64,000 nt of DNA from Inia geoffrensis (taxonomy: Eukaryota; Chordata; Mammalia; Artiodactyla; Iniidae): positions 163,080,044-163,144,043 of the forward strand of contig CM070901.1 of assembly GCA_036417435.1 (NCBI GenBank). The letters run 5' to 3'. Shown here in pieces: positions 55,401 through 64,000 of the stretch. The position numbers were made by a program, and so were the translations under genes. Each line of letters begins with the position of its first letter. The stretch's first letter is position 1. The notes under the pieces were generated by a model. That model worked only from the letters and a program-made list of their open reading frames with translations, searched no databases and was not told where the DNA came from.

Positions 55401-58400
55401 CTCTAGGCCCAACCTTCCATCATCTCTATGCTGGTCTAATTTTTGCTGAGCCTTAAAACCAAAGACAGATTCCACGGGTTAATATGGGGCCTCCAGAATG
55501 GGGATTGCACAGAATAATCTTATTTTTCCTCTATTCTTCTAGTCTGTTATGTTCTGAACCCACACATGTTTTCGGAAGGACCAGATGGCTGACACTGGCT
55601 AATGGGAACCAAAAGACGAGTGAAAGTAACCTGGTTGTCACATACTCCAAGCTTAGGGGTGCTTCAGCTGCCCCAAGATCAATTTCTTTTTTTCCTCTGG
55701 AGAATTGACCCAGCTGTATCAAAAAACGTTAATACAGCCTGGCTTATCTAAGGTTAGATTATCAAGTCAAGCAGCAGCATTTGTTGAATTTCAAAGGATT
55801 GTGCTCAGAACTGTGGGAGAAAAGAAACAGCTGCCTTTACAAAGGCACTGTGACCTTGTGGTTAAGAGCTTGGGTTTTGGAGTCAGATGGACCTGGGTTC
55901 TAATCCAGCTATACCGCTTAGGAGCTCCTTGACTACAAGCCAGTTGCTTAGCCTCTCCCAGTCTCATTTTTCTCATTGTAAAATGGGAGTAATAGTAGTA
56001 GTAGTAGTGCATTCTTTGCATATGATATGAGGAATGAATGAAATATTATAGATGAATTATTTACTGTGTGCCAGGCACTGTTCTAAATATTAGCCTTTGT
56101 TAATATTAAAGAGCTCATAATCAAATGTGAGGATAAGCACAAAGGAAAAAGAACAAGGCTTGAAAGGTCACCAAAACATTATCATGTAAAACATAAAATT
56201 GAATAGAAGTGCTAATGCTAAAGACAGTGCTAAAATGCTTAGAGTCCGGCAAGTTTCTGAGACTTCATGAAAGAGAATTCTCAAGTCTATGGAAGATGGT
56301 TGCTGTGATTCACCTTGCGTAATCAAGGCATTCCAGGTTTAGAGAATGGCATCAACAAAGATCTTTAGGAGTCAGTATAGACCTCTGAGCAAAAGAATGA
56401 TAAAGCAGCTGACTTTCCCCACTACATTTAAAGAGACAAGTTGACTAAGTAAAAATAGCCATATTCTTGAACGAAGGAAGGTGATCAAACAGGAAGAGAC
56501 CGCCCTGGGGGCCCAGCAGAAAGAGCACACTGTACAACTAGGCAGTGCACTAAGTGGGCAACCAGAGAAGAACAGCCAAAGGCAATGACAGTGTTTTTAG
56601 GAGTGAATCAGGTGGTCGGGGGACCGAGAAGAGAGGAATCATGAGGTAGGTTTTCTTCTTTGAAGGTGGGGAAAGATCAAGTGCAGACTGAGCTGTGGCC
56701 AACGTTTGCAGACCAGGAATCCACACTAGCTCTAAGCAGAGAGCTCTTGGTGTGCGGGAACTGCCAGTTTGCCGACGTGAAAAGAGCCCCAGACTGGGTA
56801 CTGGTGAGCCCTGAAGTCGCACCCCAGCTCTGCCACTCAGTGAGCACGGGTAAGTCATCCACCTTCCACGGGTGGCCGTGATGGCCCTCCCTCCTCTGAG
56901 GCTAAAGAGAGGGAGGCCGGAATGCCCAGAGCAGCCTCCTTCCTGTCTCAGGATAAAAAGGATCTCAGGAACCCACTTCGTGTGGTAGGAGCTCCTAGTG
57001 GTGGGTTATAAACAACCCTCGGTTACTGGGATAGTCAAATTGCAACCATAATCAGTGACTCAGAGCAGTGAATGTGACATTGGTTAATTCTACTTTGAGG
57101 GCCTGACCACTGCTTCCCTGGAATTTTGCAGACCTTTGGAATTTGGGGCACTTACATGGTTGTCACTCACAAGCTTTCTCTGAGTTGGCCTCACCTGAGC
57201 ACTAGAGAGTTGGTTGCAGAGGTGTCTTTCTGCAGTTTTCCAAGCACTTTATGCAGAGAGCAAGAACTTCCGTTTTTTATTACTATCCTGTTAGTGTGCC
57301 CTAACTTTTTCACCTCATTACACAAGCTGGCTGAAGCATAGGATCAACACTGAGTGCTTTGAAAGAGAGCTGTTTGATTCCTGTTCACTGAATGCCGTTT
57401 CTTTCAGGGTAGATTTAAGGGCTCTGCCCTTAAAGTACATTGCTGTTGACCCTAGTTTCAGGGTTCAAGCCACCCCATGGGTTAACTTCAACAGATGAAA
57501 ATTTTTCCTTGGCTACAGCAACATCCCTAATCCTGACCAGCCATGGAGAGGTTCGGTTCTTGCAAGGAAAATGAGTGAATGTGGGAATGGCTCACCACAT
57601 TGGGAAAACAAAACTCACATCCTGCTGATGGTTGGCTGAGGACTGTCATGTCCACATACAAAGAAAAGCATGTGGCACAGTTTTAGAACAAAGGTGAGCA
57701 GAGATCCACCGTGGAAAGGGGCAAATTTTTCTTATAGAGAGAACATCCAAGGCGTGCCCCGGCGGTAAGCAGTACTGGCGGGTGACAGCAGGCACACGCA
57801 TGGAGGCTTGCTTTCCCTCGCTCTTCGTCCCCGCGCCCCGTCAGTCAGCTGGTGGTGCGCACCCCCTTAGTCATGCCCTGTTCAGTGAAGATGTTTGGAA
57901 GACGGAGATGGTCCTAAGCCATTTCTGGAGGGGTGAGATAGACTCCCCAGCCTCTTTAGTAGGACATACAGCGTGGTATTTGGGACCATTGGTGTAGGTT
58001 ATTAGATCAGGGGAAGACTATTCAGCAACAACACAACCTCAGGTGGTAATTTTTCTTGGGTGAAAAAGTGTGATTAACATTTTGAAAATTGAAGTCTTGG
58101 AGTACTTTAGTTTTAAAAACATGTCATTCCAGTTCTAGAATTTCAGAGTTCTGACTGATAGTCTGAGCAGTCCATCAGCTGTTGAATGAGGAAGACCAGC
58201 ACATTGGCAGTGGTATAAGAATGGACTAAAGTTTAGAACAGCCCACGTAATTCAACGTGGCTTTTGTTTGTGGTATCCAGAATACCTATCTATAGTTGGT
58301 AAGAATCGTGGTGCCCACTTTTCTTAGAAAATGGCAGTAATTCCTCGGCCATCATTTTTTGACTAAATTTGTTGGGATTAAATGTGATCTAGAGGAGAAG

Positions 58401-61400
58401 AGTGGGAAGAGGCAATAGCAGAGAAACATTGAAGAAAGGAGTTTTTCTTTTAATTGAAAAAATTTACATTTAGTAGTTAGGCCATGCTTTTTGTTCTTTC
58501 ACATAGGTGTAGAGAGAAAGGTCGAAAGATACAACATCTGGGAGTCAAGCCAGAGGAGGCATATTGGTGGGGTTTTGGTTTGGTTTGGTTTTTATCAGTC
58601 CCTACCTTAGAGGGATTTATTAATTTGTCGTAGATTCATTCTCCTGAATTCCTTCATCTTCTTCATTCTCATACTAGAATTACTGAAAGATGGTCATTTT
58701 TAATTGAGAAGAGGAGGGGTGTCTGCAGCTAGAATTGAGAAATTTATCTGCTGGGTTATGTTTGTAAGGCTTATCTACAGGTCACACCAGAGATATGTCT
58801 ACATAAATACACACATGCCGACACATAGTGTGTGCACACATGAATGCGTGTATTTTATATCCCTCCTTTGACAAATGATTCAAAAGGAGAGTACTTTTTG
58901 GGAGAGGAGATTAAAGCACAAAGGGATGTTAAGATCGATTTAGAAAGATTCTCCCCTGTTACCAGGAAGAGCTTTGCTTTCTTAAAGGCACTAGAATTTA
59001 ATTCAGAGACAGTTAAACTATTTAAATAAAACTAAAATTTCATCCCATTGTTAAGCCAGAGAAAGACTGATTTTCATTTTAACTGTCATACTTTTGATGT
59101 TAGGAGAAACCTCAGAGATATGTAGTATAGCTTCCTCATTTCACGGATAAACTAGGATCCAGAGAAATAAAATGATTTAAATGTGCTTTTCAGAGTTGGT
59201 TTATTGCAGAACGAGGACTAGAACCCAGGCCAGTTCCTGCTGCTCCAGTCTTAGGTAGAGTTCTGGAGTCATGCCACAGGCTTTGAACGTCGGCTTTGCT
59301 GTTTTATTATGCACATTGTTTAATGCGATGTGCCTCAGTTTCCTCATCTGTAAAACAGATAACAGTACCTGGCTCTTGGGTATTGTGATTATTAAATAAG
59401 ATAACATTGGTTAGTACATAGAGATTACTTAATAAATATTAAGTACCATTGTTGCTATCTAGTCTTCCTGCCTTAATTGGGGAACCCATTCACTCCACTT
59501 ACTTACCGATTACTCCAGTTACTTACCGAGTGAAGTAATTCTTGCAGTAAAACTGATCTAAATAAACAGTGATGTGGTAGAAGCAACCACACACTGATCT
59601 GGTCTTTACTTTGCTCTCAGAACAGGAATCCTATCAGGTATGGTTTATGGTGCAGGAGTATATTTGGTTTAGTCTTCCAGGCCCACCCAGCACGTCAGTG
59701 ACAGAGAGAAGTGATAGGTTCCTGATTTAATCCTTGGACTGGACTTTGACACTAAAATGTTCTGAATAGATTTTGTGGCTTTTCACAGAGTAGTAGCCAA
59801 GATTTTTCTGTGAAATAAATTTGATCTTAAGTCAGCTGTTTTAATAAGTTACTAGGATATCCCCAAAATGTGGCTAAGTAACTTGCTTGTTGAAGAAAAT
59901 GGGGTGTTCTGTGACTTCTTTATTTAATCCTCGGGAGTCAGCGTTGTCCTTAACGACATCACATCAGATGAGTTAGGGGCATTGAATGGTGCCAAGCCAG
60001 TGTGAACTCTTAGAGGGTCATGGAGGCCATTTTATCATGCCCGTGTTGGATGTTTTCTCTCATCCCTCTATACTTGGCATCTGGGCAAGTGGACAAAGCA
60101 GACCTGTAACCAATCTTGACAACTAAATTAAGGAAGGTACTCTTGGGGGCAGGAGGTATTTTATGATCTATTTAGGAATGAACCAAAGCAGAAAGTAGTT
60201 AGATTTGATTTTTTTATTAGCTCTTTTTTATTTATTTTGTCTCTAAAAATGATAGTATAGCTTTCCTGATGACTCACTCTATTTAGGAAAGAAAAAGTAG
60301 CTGCAATATATTTTATCTATTAAAGATTTTTAATGATCATAAAGCACTTTTAACATAGGAAGGTATTGATTTGGAGAGGCTTTACTTTGCCAAATATGAC
60401 AATCATGGTCAAAATCATTCTTATTACGCTGCTTGGCAATTCCAGCTTATGGAAGTGTGAAACCATGTTTTAAAGATTTCATAACCCATAAGTTGAGCCA
60501 GGTGTCTTCTGAATTGTGTTATTGCAGAACATTTCCCATTAAACACTGGGTGTTTCTGTGTTACTTTTCTTTAATGGAGTTGAGATTCAGTGCCTCTTAA
60601 AGTTTGAATGCCACTCATAGGCATTTCAGCATAAAGAACCCTCCAAAGTTTTTAGCTGTACATTGTCACCTTGAGAGACTCTTGTTTGATAGAAACTCTT
60701 TAATCTTTAGTAAAGGAGGAATTCCTCAATTCTGAGTTCTCTCACTTAACATGTTGCTGAGTACAGCATTACATGCTAAAGAAACTGGAATAATTTTGGT
60801 CAGGCTGGATAAACTTCTGGCAAGTCTTGTAACCTGTTTTTAGTTCCAGTAGGTGTAAACCCGGAGGGAAACAGTAGTCAGTATCTGCCTATATACATAG
60901 CTCTGTTAGAGTTTAAAGATGTTGCTTGTAACTTGTATGATTAAGATGGTTTTGGTTTTTAGGTATAGGCAGTGCCCACAAAGCTAGACTTTTCACAGCC
61001 ACATCAGAGCAAACGAAAAGTTTCTTGATAACAGTTGATAGGGCATTTGTTTAACCTTGCTTATAAATATCTTACAAATTTTGCCTTTTAGTGTTATAAG
61101 TTGTACTCTTCAGCAGGCATTAATAGGATTGGGGTAGGGGGTTGTTTTCTTTTGGATATATGTTAAACCACCAAACCTGTTTGCTGGGAAATTCCTAGCA
61201 CTACTGTGTAAAAGAAGTTTGCACAGTTGTTTATAGATTTTAGAGAATTCCAGCCTACCTAAAACCTCATGGAAATGAATTTGGAATATCATGAGGAAGA
61301 GAATAGCTCCAGATTTTTTTCACTGGTAGTTTCTAGAATAGTTAATGCACTTGTGACTTATTTGTTTAGGTAGAGAAATGGGAACTTTAAAAAAATTTTT

Positions 61401-63080
61401 TTCTTTCACTGTGGAGAGTCAAGGTACTGTGATTTTTTTTTTTTTTTTTTTTTAAACCTGGTTTGTTATTCCAAACACGATTTAACAGTTAAGACACAGT
61501 GCCTAAATGTAGGTCTAATTGTTCTCTAAGATACCACTTTGGGGCTAAAGCTAAAAAAAAAAAAATGAGTTTTTATGTGACTTGAAAGAGCAAATATTCA
61601 ATCTTGTAGAATTATGTATTTTAATACCTTATACCAAGCATCCCTGTGGAGGTCTTTGCAGTTGCCACCAGCTACTTGGGGAACAGAAGAAGTGGTCTCT
61701 GTATATTTAGCCAGCCTCCTATTAGAAAGACAGGAGTCAGCCTTCAAAAGTCTCCCTGCCCTCTTGCAGTGCCCGTGGGCACAAAGCTGAGTGGTTTCTG
61801 CTAAAGGGAAGAGAAAGCTGATCCGTAGTTTGCAAAACCCACCTAACCTTTGCTAAGCATGAACCTCATTGCTTTCTCTTTAATGTTAGTGAAGCTGGGT
61901 GTCAGAAGGGTGCCAACCAGGATTTTGTTTGCTTTCTTCTAGATATGGGTTTGTGGAGTTTGATGATCTGCGAGATGCAGATGATGCTGTTTATGAACTG
62001 AATGGCAAAGACCTTTGTGGTGAGCGAGTAATTGTTGAGCATGCCCGCGGCCCGCGACGAGATGGCAGTTACGGTTCTGGACGCAGTAAGCATTTGTATC
62101 AGTGACATGCCTCCGTTATTAAATGTTAATTTTTAAAGTAATTAATTAATTAATGTTACATTGAAATGTATTGATATTTAAGCCATTTGTTTTATAAATT
62201 TATGTATCTTTTTAAATGTAAAATTGCAAATAAACATCTTTAATAATGTTTAATTGTAATTAAATTAATGACATAAATTTCTTGTTTTAATACTTTATAA
62301 TTATGTTTAATGATGTGTGTTTGTGTTGTTGTTTTTTTTCTCTGTAATGCAATTGTTTAACATAGATTTAACAAAGACCTCAATGTTTTAATTAAAAGAA
62401 TCCTTTGAGGCTAAGATGACTGCCTGTTCCATTTGCTGACCTTGGGTTACCTTTCCATGCGTGGCTCTTTGAACCATTGTGGCCCTTGGCTGACCAAAAA
62501 CAGGAAGCCATGTGACGACCGCAACCTTTCCCCATTAGACCTGGGTGGTGAGGATCCCAAGGGTTAGACACAGATGAGATTAAACTGAAATAGGTGCCTG
62601 AAAATCTTTTTTTCGTATAAAATGTTCACAAAAACTTTAATCACTGTGAGTAACACCAGTAACTGATTTAGTAATTTGGTTAGTTATTTCTAAATTGTTA
62701 AATTGTTGATAGTTTTTAATTTATGTATGTTAATTTTAAATATAAATATTAATGAATATACATACTTACAACTTTGTAAATTAAATTAAATTTTCATGTT
62801 AGCTGATTGCTCTTTTTAAAATCTAGATTAGAATTAAGGGTGGGGGTAGAGTTAAAATATATACTCTTTGGGGTGGGGGTAGATGGTATATTTAAGGGGA
62901 ATATGTGCTGTATCATTTTTTCTTTTTCCTCCACTGAAGTAATCTCATCTATTTGAACCTTCCAAAGGTGGATATGGTTATAGAAGAAGTGGCCGAGATA
63001 AATATGGCCCTCCTACCCGCACAGAATACAGACTTATTGTGGAGAATTTGTCAAGTCGGTGCAGCTGGCAAGACCTAAAG
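46096..63080 (+). CDS. SRSF4: SRSF4 (SRp75), SR splicing factor, 5' part (exons 1-3)
   Basis: Nuclear pre-mRNA splicing regulator with two RNA-recognition motifs and a long RS domain. Visible coding exons are 46096-46202, 61943-62085 and 62968-63080, giving residues 1-121. The start [20 protein letters not shown] carries RNP2 (VYIGRL). RNP1 (GYGFVEF, residues 36-42) is completed across the exon 1/2 junction. The Gly/Arg hinge ([20 protein letters not shown]) spans exons 2 and 3. RRM2 opens with YRLIVENL at about 104, and exon 3 ends inside the SR-family SWQDLK signature. The expected continuation of RRM2 is not in the window and must lie further right. All phases agree. The paralogues SRSF6 and SRSF5 are less likely: the residues and the MECR neighbour fit SRSF4. 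Confidence 0.96.
47670..47840 (+). repeat. MIR element
   Basis: Sense MIR: 'gggttttgaaagcaaacagg', 'accacttactacctatgggc' and 'ctgagtttcctcatccacca'. Confidence 0.75.
48000..48700 (-). repeat. Decayed L2 fragment
   Basis: Antisense L2-like order: 'agttctgcccttgagtgaat', 'gtcattttagggatttgaag' and 'ggcaggtgtgacagtcac'. Low sequence preservation. Confidence 0.5.
50138..50260 (+). mobile_element. Short tRNA-derived SINE
   Basis: Head gggaattccctgacagtcca, 'aggtcagggaactaagatcc', 'catggtgtgaccaaaag' and an A-rich tail. An imperfect duplication (aaaatcccattctt / aaaagcccatactt) flanks it. Confidence 0.9.
50500..51640 (-). mobile_element. Antisense L1M 3' end, interrupted
   Basis: Old L1 3' sequence at about 50500-50735 and 51100-51640: 'gcagattcctgaaaatggac', 'gatggatatcacatgcaaaa' and 'acacttacaccagcagtgca'. 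A DNA transposon remnant interrupts it. Confidence 0.65.
50739..50900 (+). mobile_element. MER2-like Tigger DNA transposon remnant
   Basis: 'tgtccctcagtatattcaca', 'ggattggttccaggacccac' and 'ctacggatgcccaagtccca' match the MER2/Tigger terminal sequence. It is inserted in old L1. Confidence 0.7.
52248..52475 (-). mobile_element. CHR-type SINE (short CHR-1-like form), minus strand
   Basis: T-rich start, 'tttgcggtacacaggcctct', 'caggctcagcggccatggct' and an 'atcagagaagccc' end. A target-site duplication gcaaattg lies at 52240-52247 and 52476-52483. Confidence 0.94.
53513..53722 (+). mobile_element. CHR-type SINE (short CHR-1-like form)
   Basis: Head ggggcttccctggtggcgca, body 'tggccgctgagcctgcgcgt' and a poly-A tail. 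A 13-bp target-site duplication (attaagtgaatta) lies at 53500-53512 and 53723-53735. Confidence 0.95.
55845..56010 (+). repeat. MIR element
   Basis: Sense MIR: 'tgtggttaagagcttgggtt', 'gatggacctgggttctaatc' and 'ctcattgtaaaatgggagta'. Confidence 0.8.
56040..56420 (-). repeat. L2 fragment
   Basis: Antisense L2-like: 'gtgtgccaggcactgttcta', 'aagagctcataatcaaatgt' and 'aggcattccaggtttagaga'. Confidence 0.55.
57745..57870. other. Isolated CpG-rich block in SRSF4 intron 1
   Basis: About 125 bp with around ten CpGs ('gtgccccggcggtaagcag', 'cgtccccgcgccccgtcag', 'ggtggtgcgcaccccc') in an otherwise AT-rich, CpG-poor intron. No coding frame or known repeat is recognised. It may be an enhancer or a retained inserted fragment. 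Confidence 0.4.
59100..59460. repeat. MIR fragments in both orientations
   Basis: Antisense MIR-like about 59100-59240 ('tcatttcacggataaactag', 'gaggactagaacccaggcca') followed by sense MIR about 59290-59460 ('tgcctcagtttcctcatctg', 'acttaataaatattaagtac'). Confidence 0.65.
61943..62085 (+). CDS. SRSF4: SRSF4 coding exon 2
   Basis: Residues 36-84: [20 protein letters not shown], then [20 protein letters not shown] and GSYGSGR, completing RRM1 and entering the Gly/Arg hinge. The acceptor ttcttctag ends at 61942. Donor GTAAGC is at 62086. Confidence 0.97.
62086..62967 (+). other. SRSF4 intron 2, candidate poison-exon region
   Basis: An 882-bp intron. The first 280 bp are very AT-rich with TAATTAAT runs. 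A pyrimidine-rich acceptor ends in AG at 62365, and a good donor (GTGAGG) lies at 62548. The 182-bp segment between, 62366-62547, would add an in-frame stop after nine codons if spliced to exon 2. A nested 44-bp version (acceptor AG at 62502-62503) also brings a stop. SR genes are known to autoregulate through such conserved poison exons; use here is inferred. Confidence 0.4.
62968..63080 (+). CDS. SRSF4: SRSF4 coding exon 3
   Basis: Residues 84-121: [20 protein letters not shown], then [18 protein letters not shown], the start of RRM2. The acceptor ccaaag ends at 62967. Donor GTTTGG at 63081 is weaker than the others in this gene. The exon ends in phase 0. Confidence 0.96.
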
Positions 63081-63789
63081 GTTTGGGCCCTGTTAACCTT
63101 CTGGGTTACAGTTGGGCAGGAGTTAAAGTTGAGTTAAGGAAAGAGGTTATTTTATGCAGGCCCAGGCACACAGAGATAACTTTCCGAAAGCATTTGGAGA
63201 TTTTCCAATTAAAGTTTCCATAGGAACACAAAAGACACTGGAATCTCACTGCTACTGTATGTTATGGGGCCAGCATGCTAAGGACAACCTATGTTATGTG
63301 AAATTTTCCTCTGTAGACAATGTTACAGAGAGATAACAATGTAGTTTCTCCCTAATAAAAGAAAAAACTGCAGCCAGCAGTTTCCTGCAGTATTGGTTGT
63401 AATATGCAAGTTTGTGTCAGCTTCCATTGTAGAGCCTCATTGGTGAAAATGACTATCTGACCCATGTTCTTTTCTAAGATTTGTTTTTCATTGAATATTT
63501 GTCCTGAAAGAGTTTTAATGTCAAAAAGTACAGTCCAGTGGTGTACTGGCCATGCAGGGTACTGATCACAGCTCATTTTTTGAAAATGGTGTTGGTTTTT
63601 AATCTCAAAAGGGAAAAAATCTTATTGAGCGTGCCTTAACCTGGATGGTCTTAGGAGGGCAAATGTAAAGGTTGCTCAGAGTTTCCTATCTCACTTCTCA
63701 TTTTTAGTCCATCATTAAACAAGTCATCTCTAGCAAAATGAGTGAGTATGTTTAGGTTCAGCAAAAAGTAGTAACTTACCAAAGCACTT

Positions 63790-63897
63790 TTACATCTTTT
63801 TTTTTTCTTTTTTTTTTTACATCTTTATTGGAGTATAATTGCTTTACAGTGGTGTGTTAGTTTCTGCTTTATAACAAAGTAAATCTTTTTTTCTTTT
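63790..63897 (-). mobile_element. Short L1 3' end, antisense
   Basis: T-rich start followed by 'acatctttattggagtataa' and 'gtgtgttagtttctgcttta', the cetartiodactyl L1 3' end, 5'-truncated after about 75 bp. Similar T-rich sequence (about acatcttttttt / aaatcttttttt) on both sides suggests a target-site duplication. Confidence 0.75.
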
Positions 63898-63916
63898 TTT
63901 AATGTGCTCTCAACAG

Positions 63917-64000
63917 TCTTTAGCGAACAAAGATAAGATCCAGAAAACGTTAATTCGCACAGTTGGTCTTAGCAGAAGAGCTGAGACTGAAACATATGCT
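63917..64000 (+). other. Unexplained open segment behind a strong acceptor
   Basis: A pyrimidine tract and 'ctctcaacag' end at 63916, an excellent splice acceptor. The next 84 bases are open to the window edge only in the phase that continues SRSF4 exon 3 (starts SLANKDKIQK, ends ETYA). It does not encode the expected RRM2 continuation. It may be an alternative exon of intron 3, part of a retroposed sequence, or chance. Confidence 0.3.

Larger units (their letters stand above)
46203..61942 (+). other. SRSF4 intron 1
   Basis: A 15.7-kb AT-rich intron without coding support. It contains a MIR, L2, L1M, MER2-like element and SINEs at 50138, 52248 and 53513. A small CpG-rich island lies near 57745-57870. 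Positions 46900-47650, 52570-53340, 53940-55840, 56430-57740 and 59480-61900 hold nothing I recognise. Confidence 0.85.

Noticed and set aside
58844..59029. 61-residue open frame in SRSF4 intron 1
   Set aside because: It looks protein-like but matches no family I know, has no promoter or splice context, and is of chance length.

Overview
This window is nuclear DNA from a mammal, almost certainly a cetacean. The evidence is a set of tRNA-derived CHR-type SINEs (the 'gggcttccctggtggc' head followed by 'accacaactactgagcc' or 'ggccgctgagcctgcg' bodies), cetartiodactyl L1 3' ends, and ordinary mammalian MIR, L2, MER5A and MER20 fossils. Genes are split into short exons with GT-AG introns, so most long reading frames are chance or repeat-derived. 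No bacterial, phage or CRISPR content was seen.

Three genes are recognisable, in the arrangement I recall for human 1p35.3 read in reverse. (1) The first coding exon of PTPRU (receptor-type tyrosine phosphatase) lies on the minus strand at 3414-3486. Positions 1-3413 are its first intron, which carries a long degenerate CA-rich tract around a second CpG-rich block. (2) MECR (mitochondrial trans-2-enoyl-CoA reductase) lies complete on the plus strand. Ten coding exons between 9428 and 38931 join with correct phases into 373 codons plus a stop, followed by a poly(A) signal at 39115. (3) The 5' half of SRSF4 (SR splicing factor) lies on the plus strand: exons 1-3 at 46096-46202, 61943-62085 and 62968-63080. 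The rest of the gene runs past the window.

PTPRU and MECR are divergent, with start codons about 5.9 kb apart. MECR and SRSF4 are co-directional, with about 6.5 kb between the MECR poly(A) region and the SRSF4 CpG island. Each promoter sits in a CpG island. The three genes share no pathway: MECR acts in mitochondrial fatty acid synthesis, SRSF4 in nuclear splicing and PTPRU in adhesion-linked signalling.

The remaining sequence is intron and intergenic DNA rich in repeats. These include at least 13 tRNA-derived SINEs, many with visible target-site duplications, a retroposed U6 snRNA pseudogene at 11144-11247, L1 and L2 fragments, many MIRs, DNA transposon remnants and microsatellites. The points most worth a second look are MECR residue 258 (Gln where I recall human Arg, a reported disease position), candidate poison-exon sequence in SRSF4 intron 2, an unexplained open segment behind a strong splice acceptor at the right edge, a perfect 63-bp tandem duplication in MECR intron 3, and two retropositions at one target site near 11.1 kb. 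I found no convincing undescribed system.
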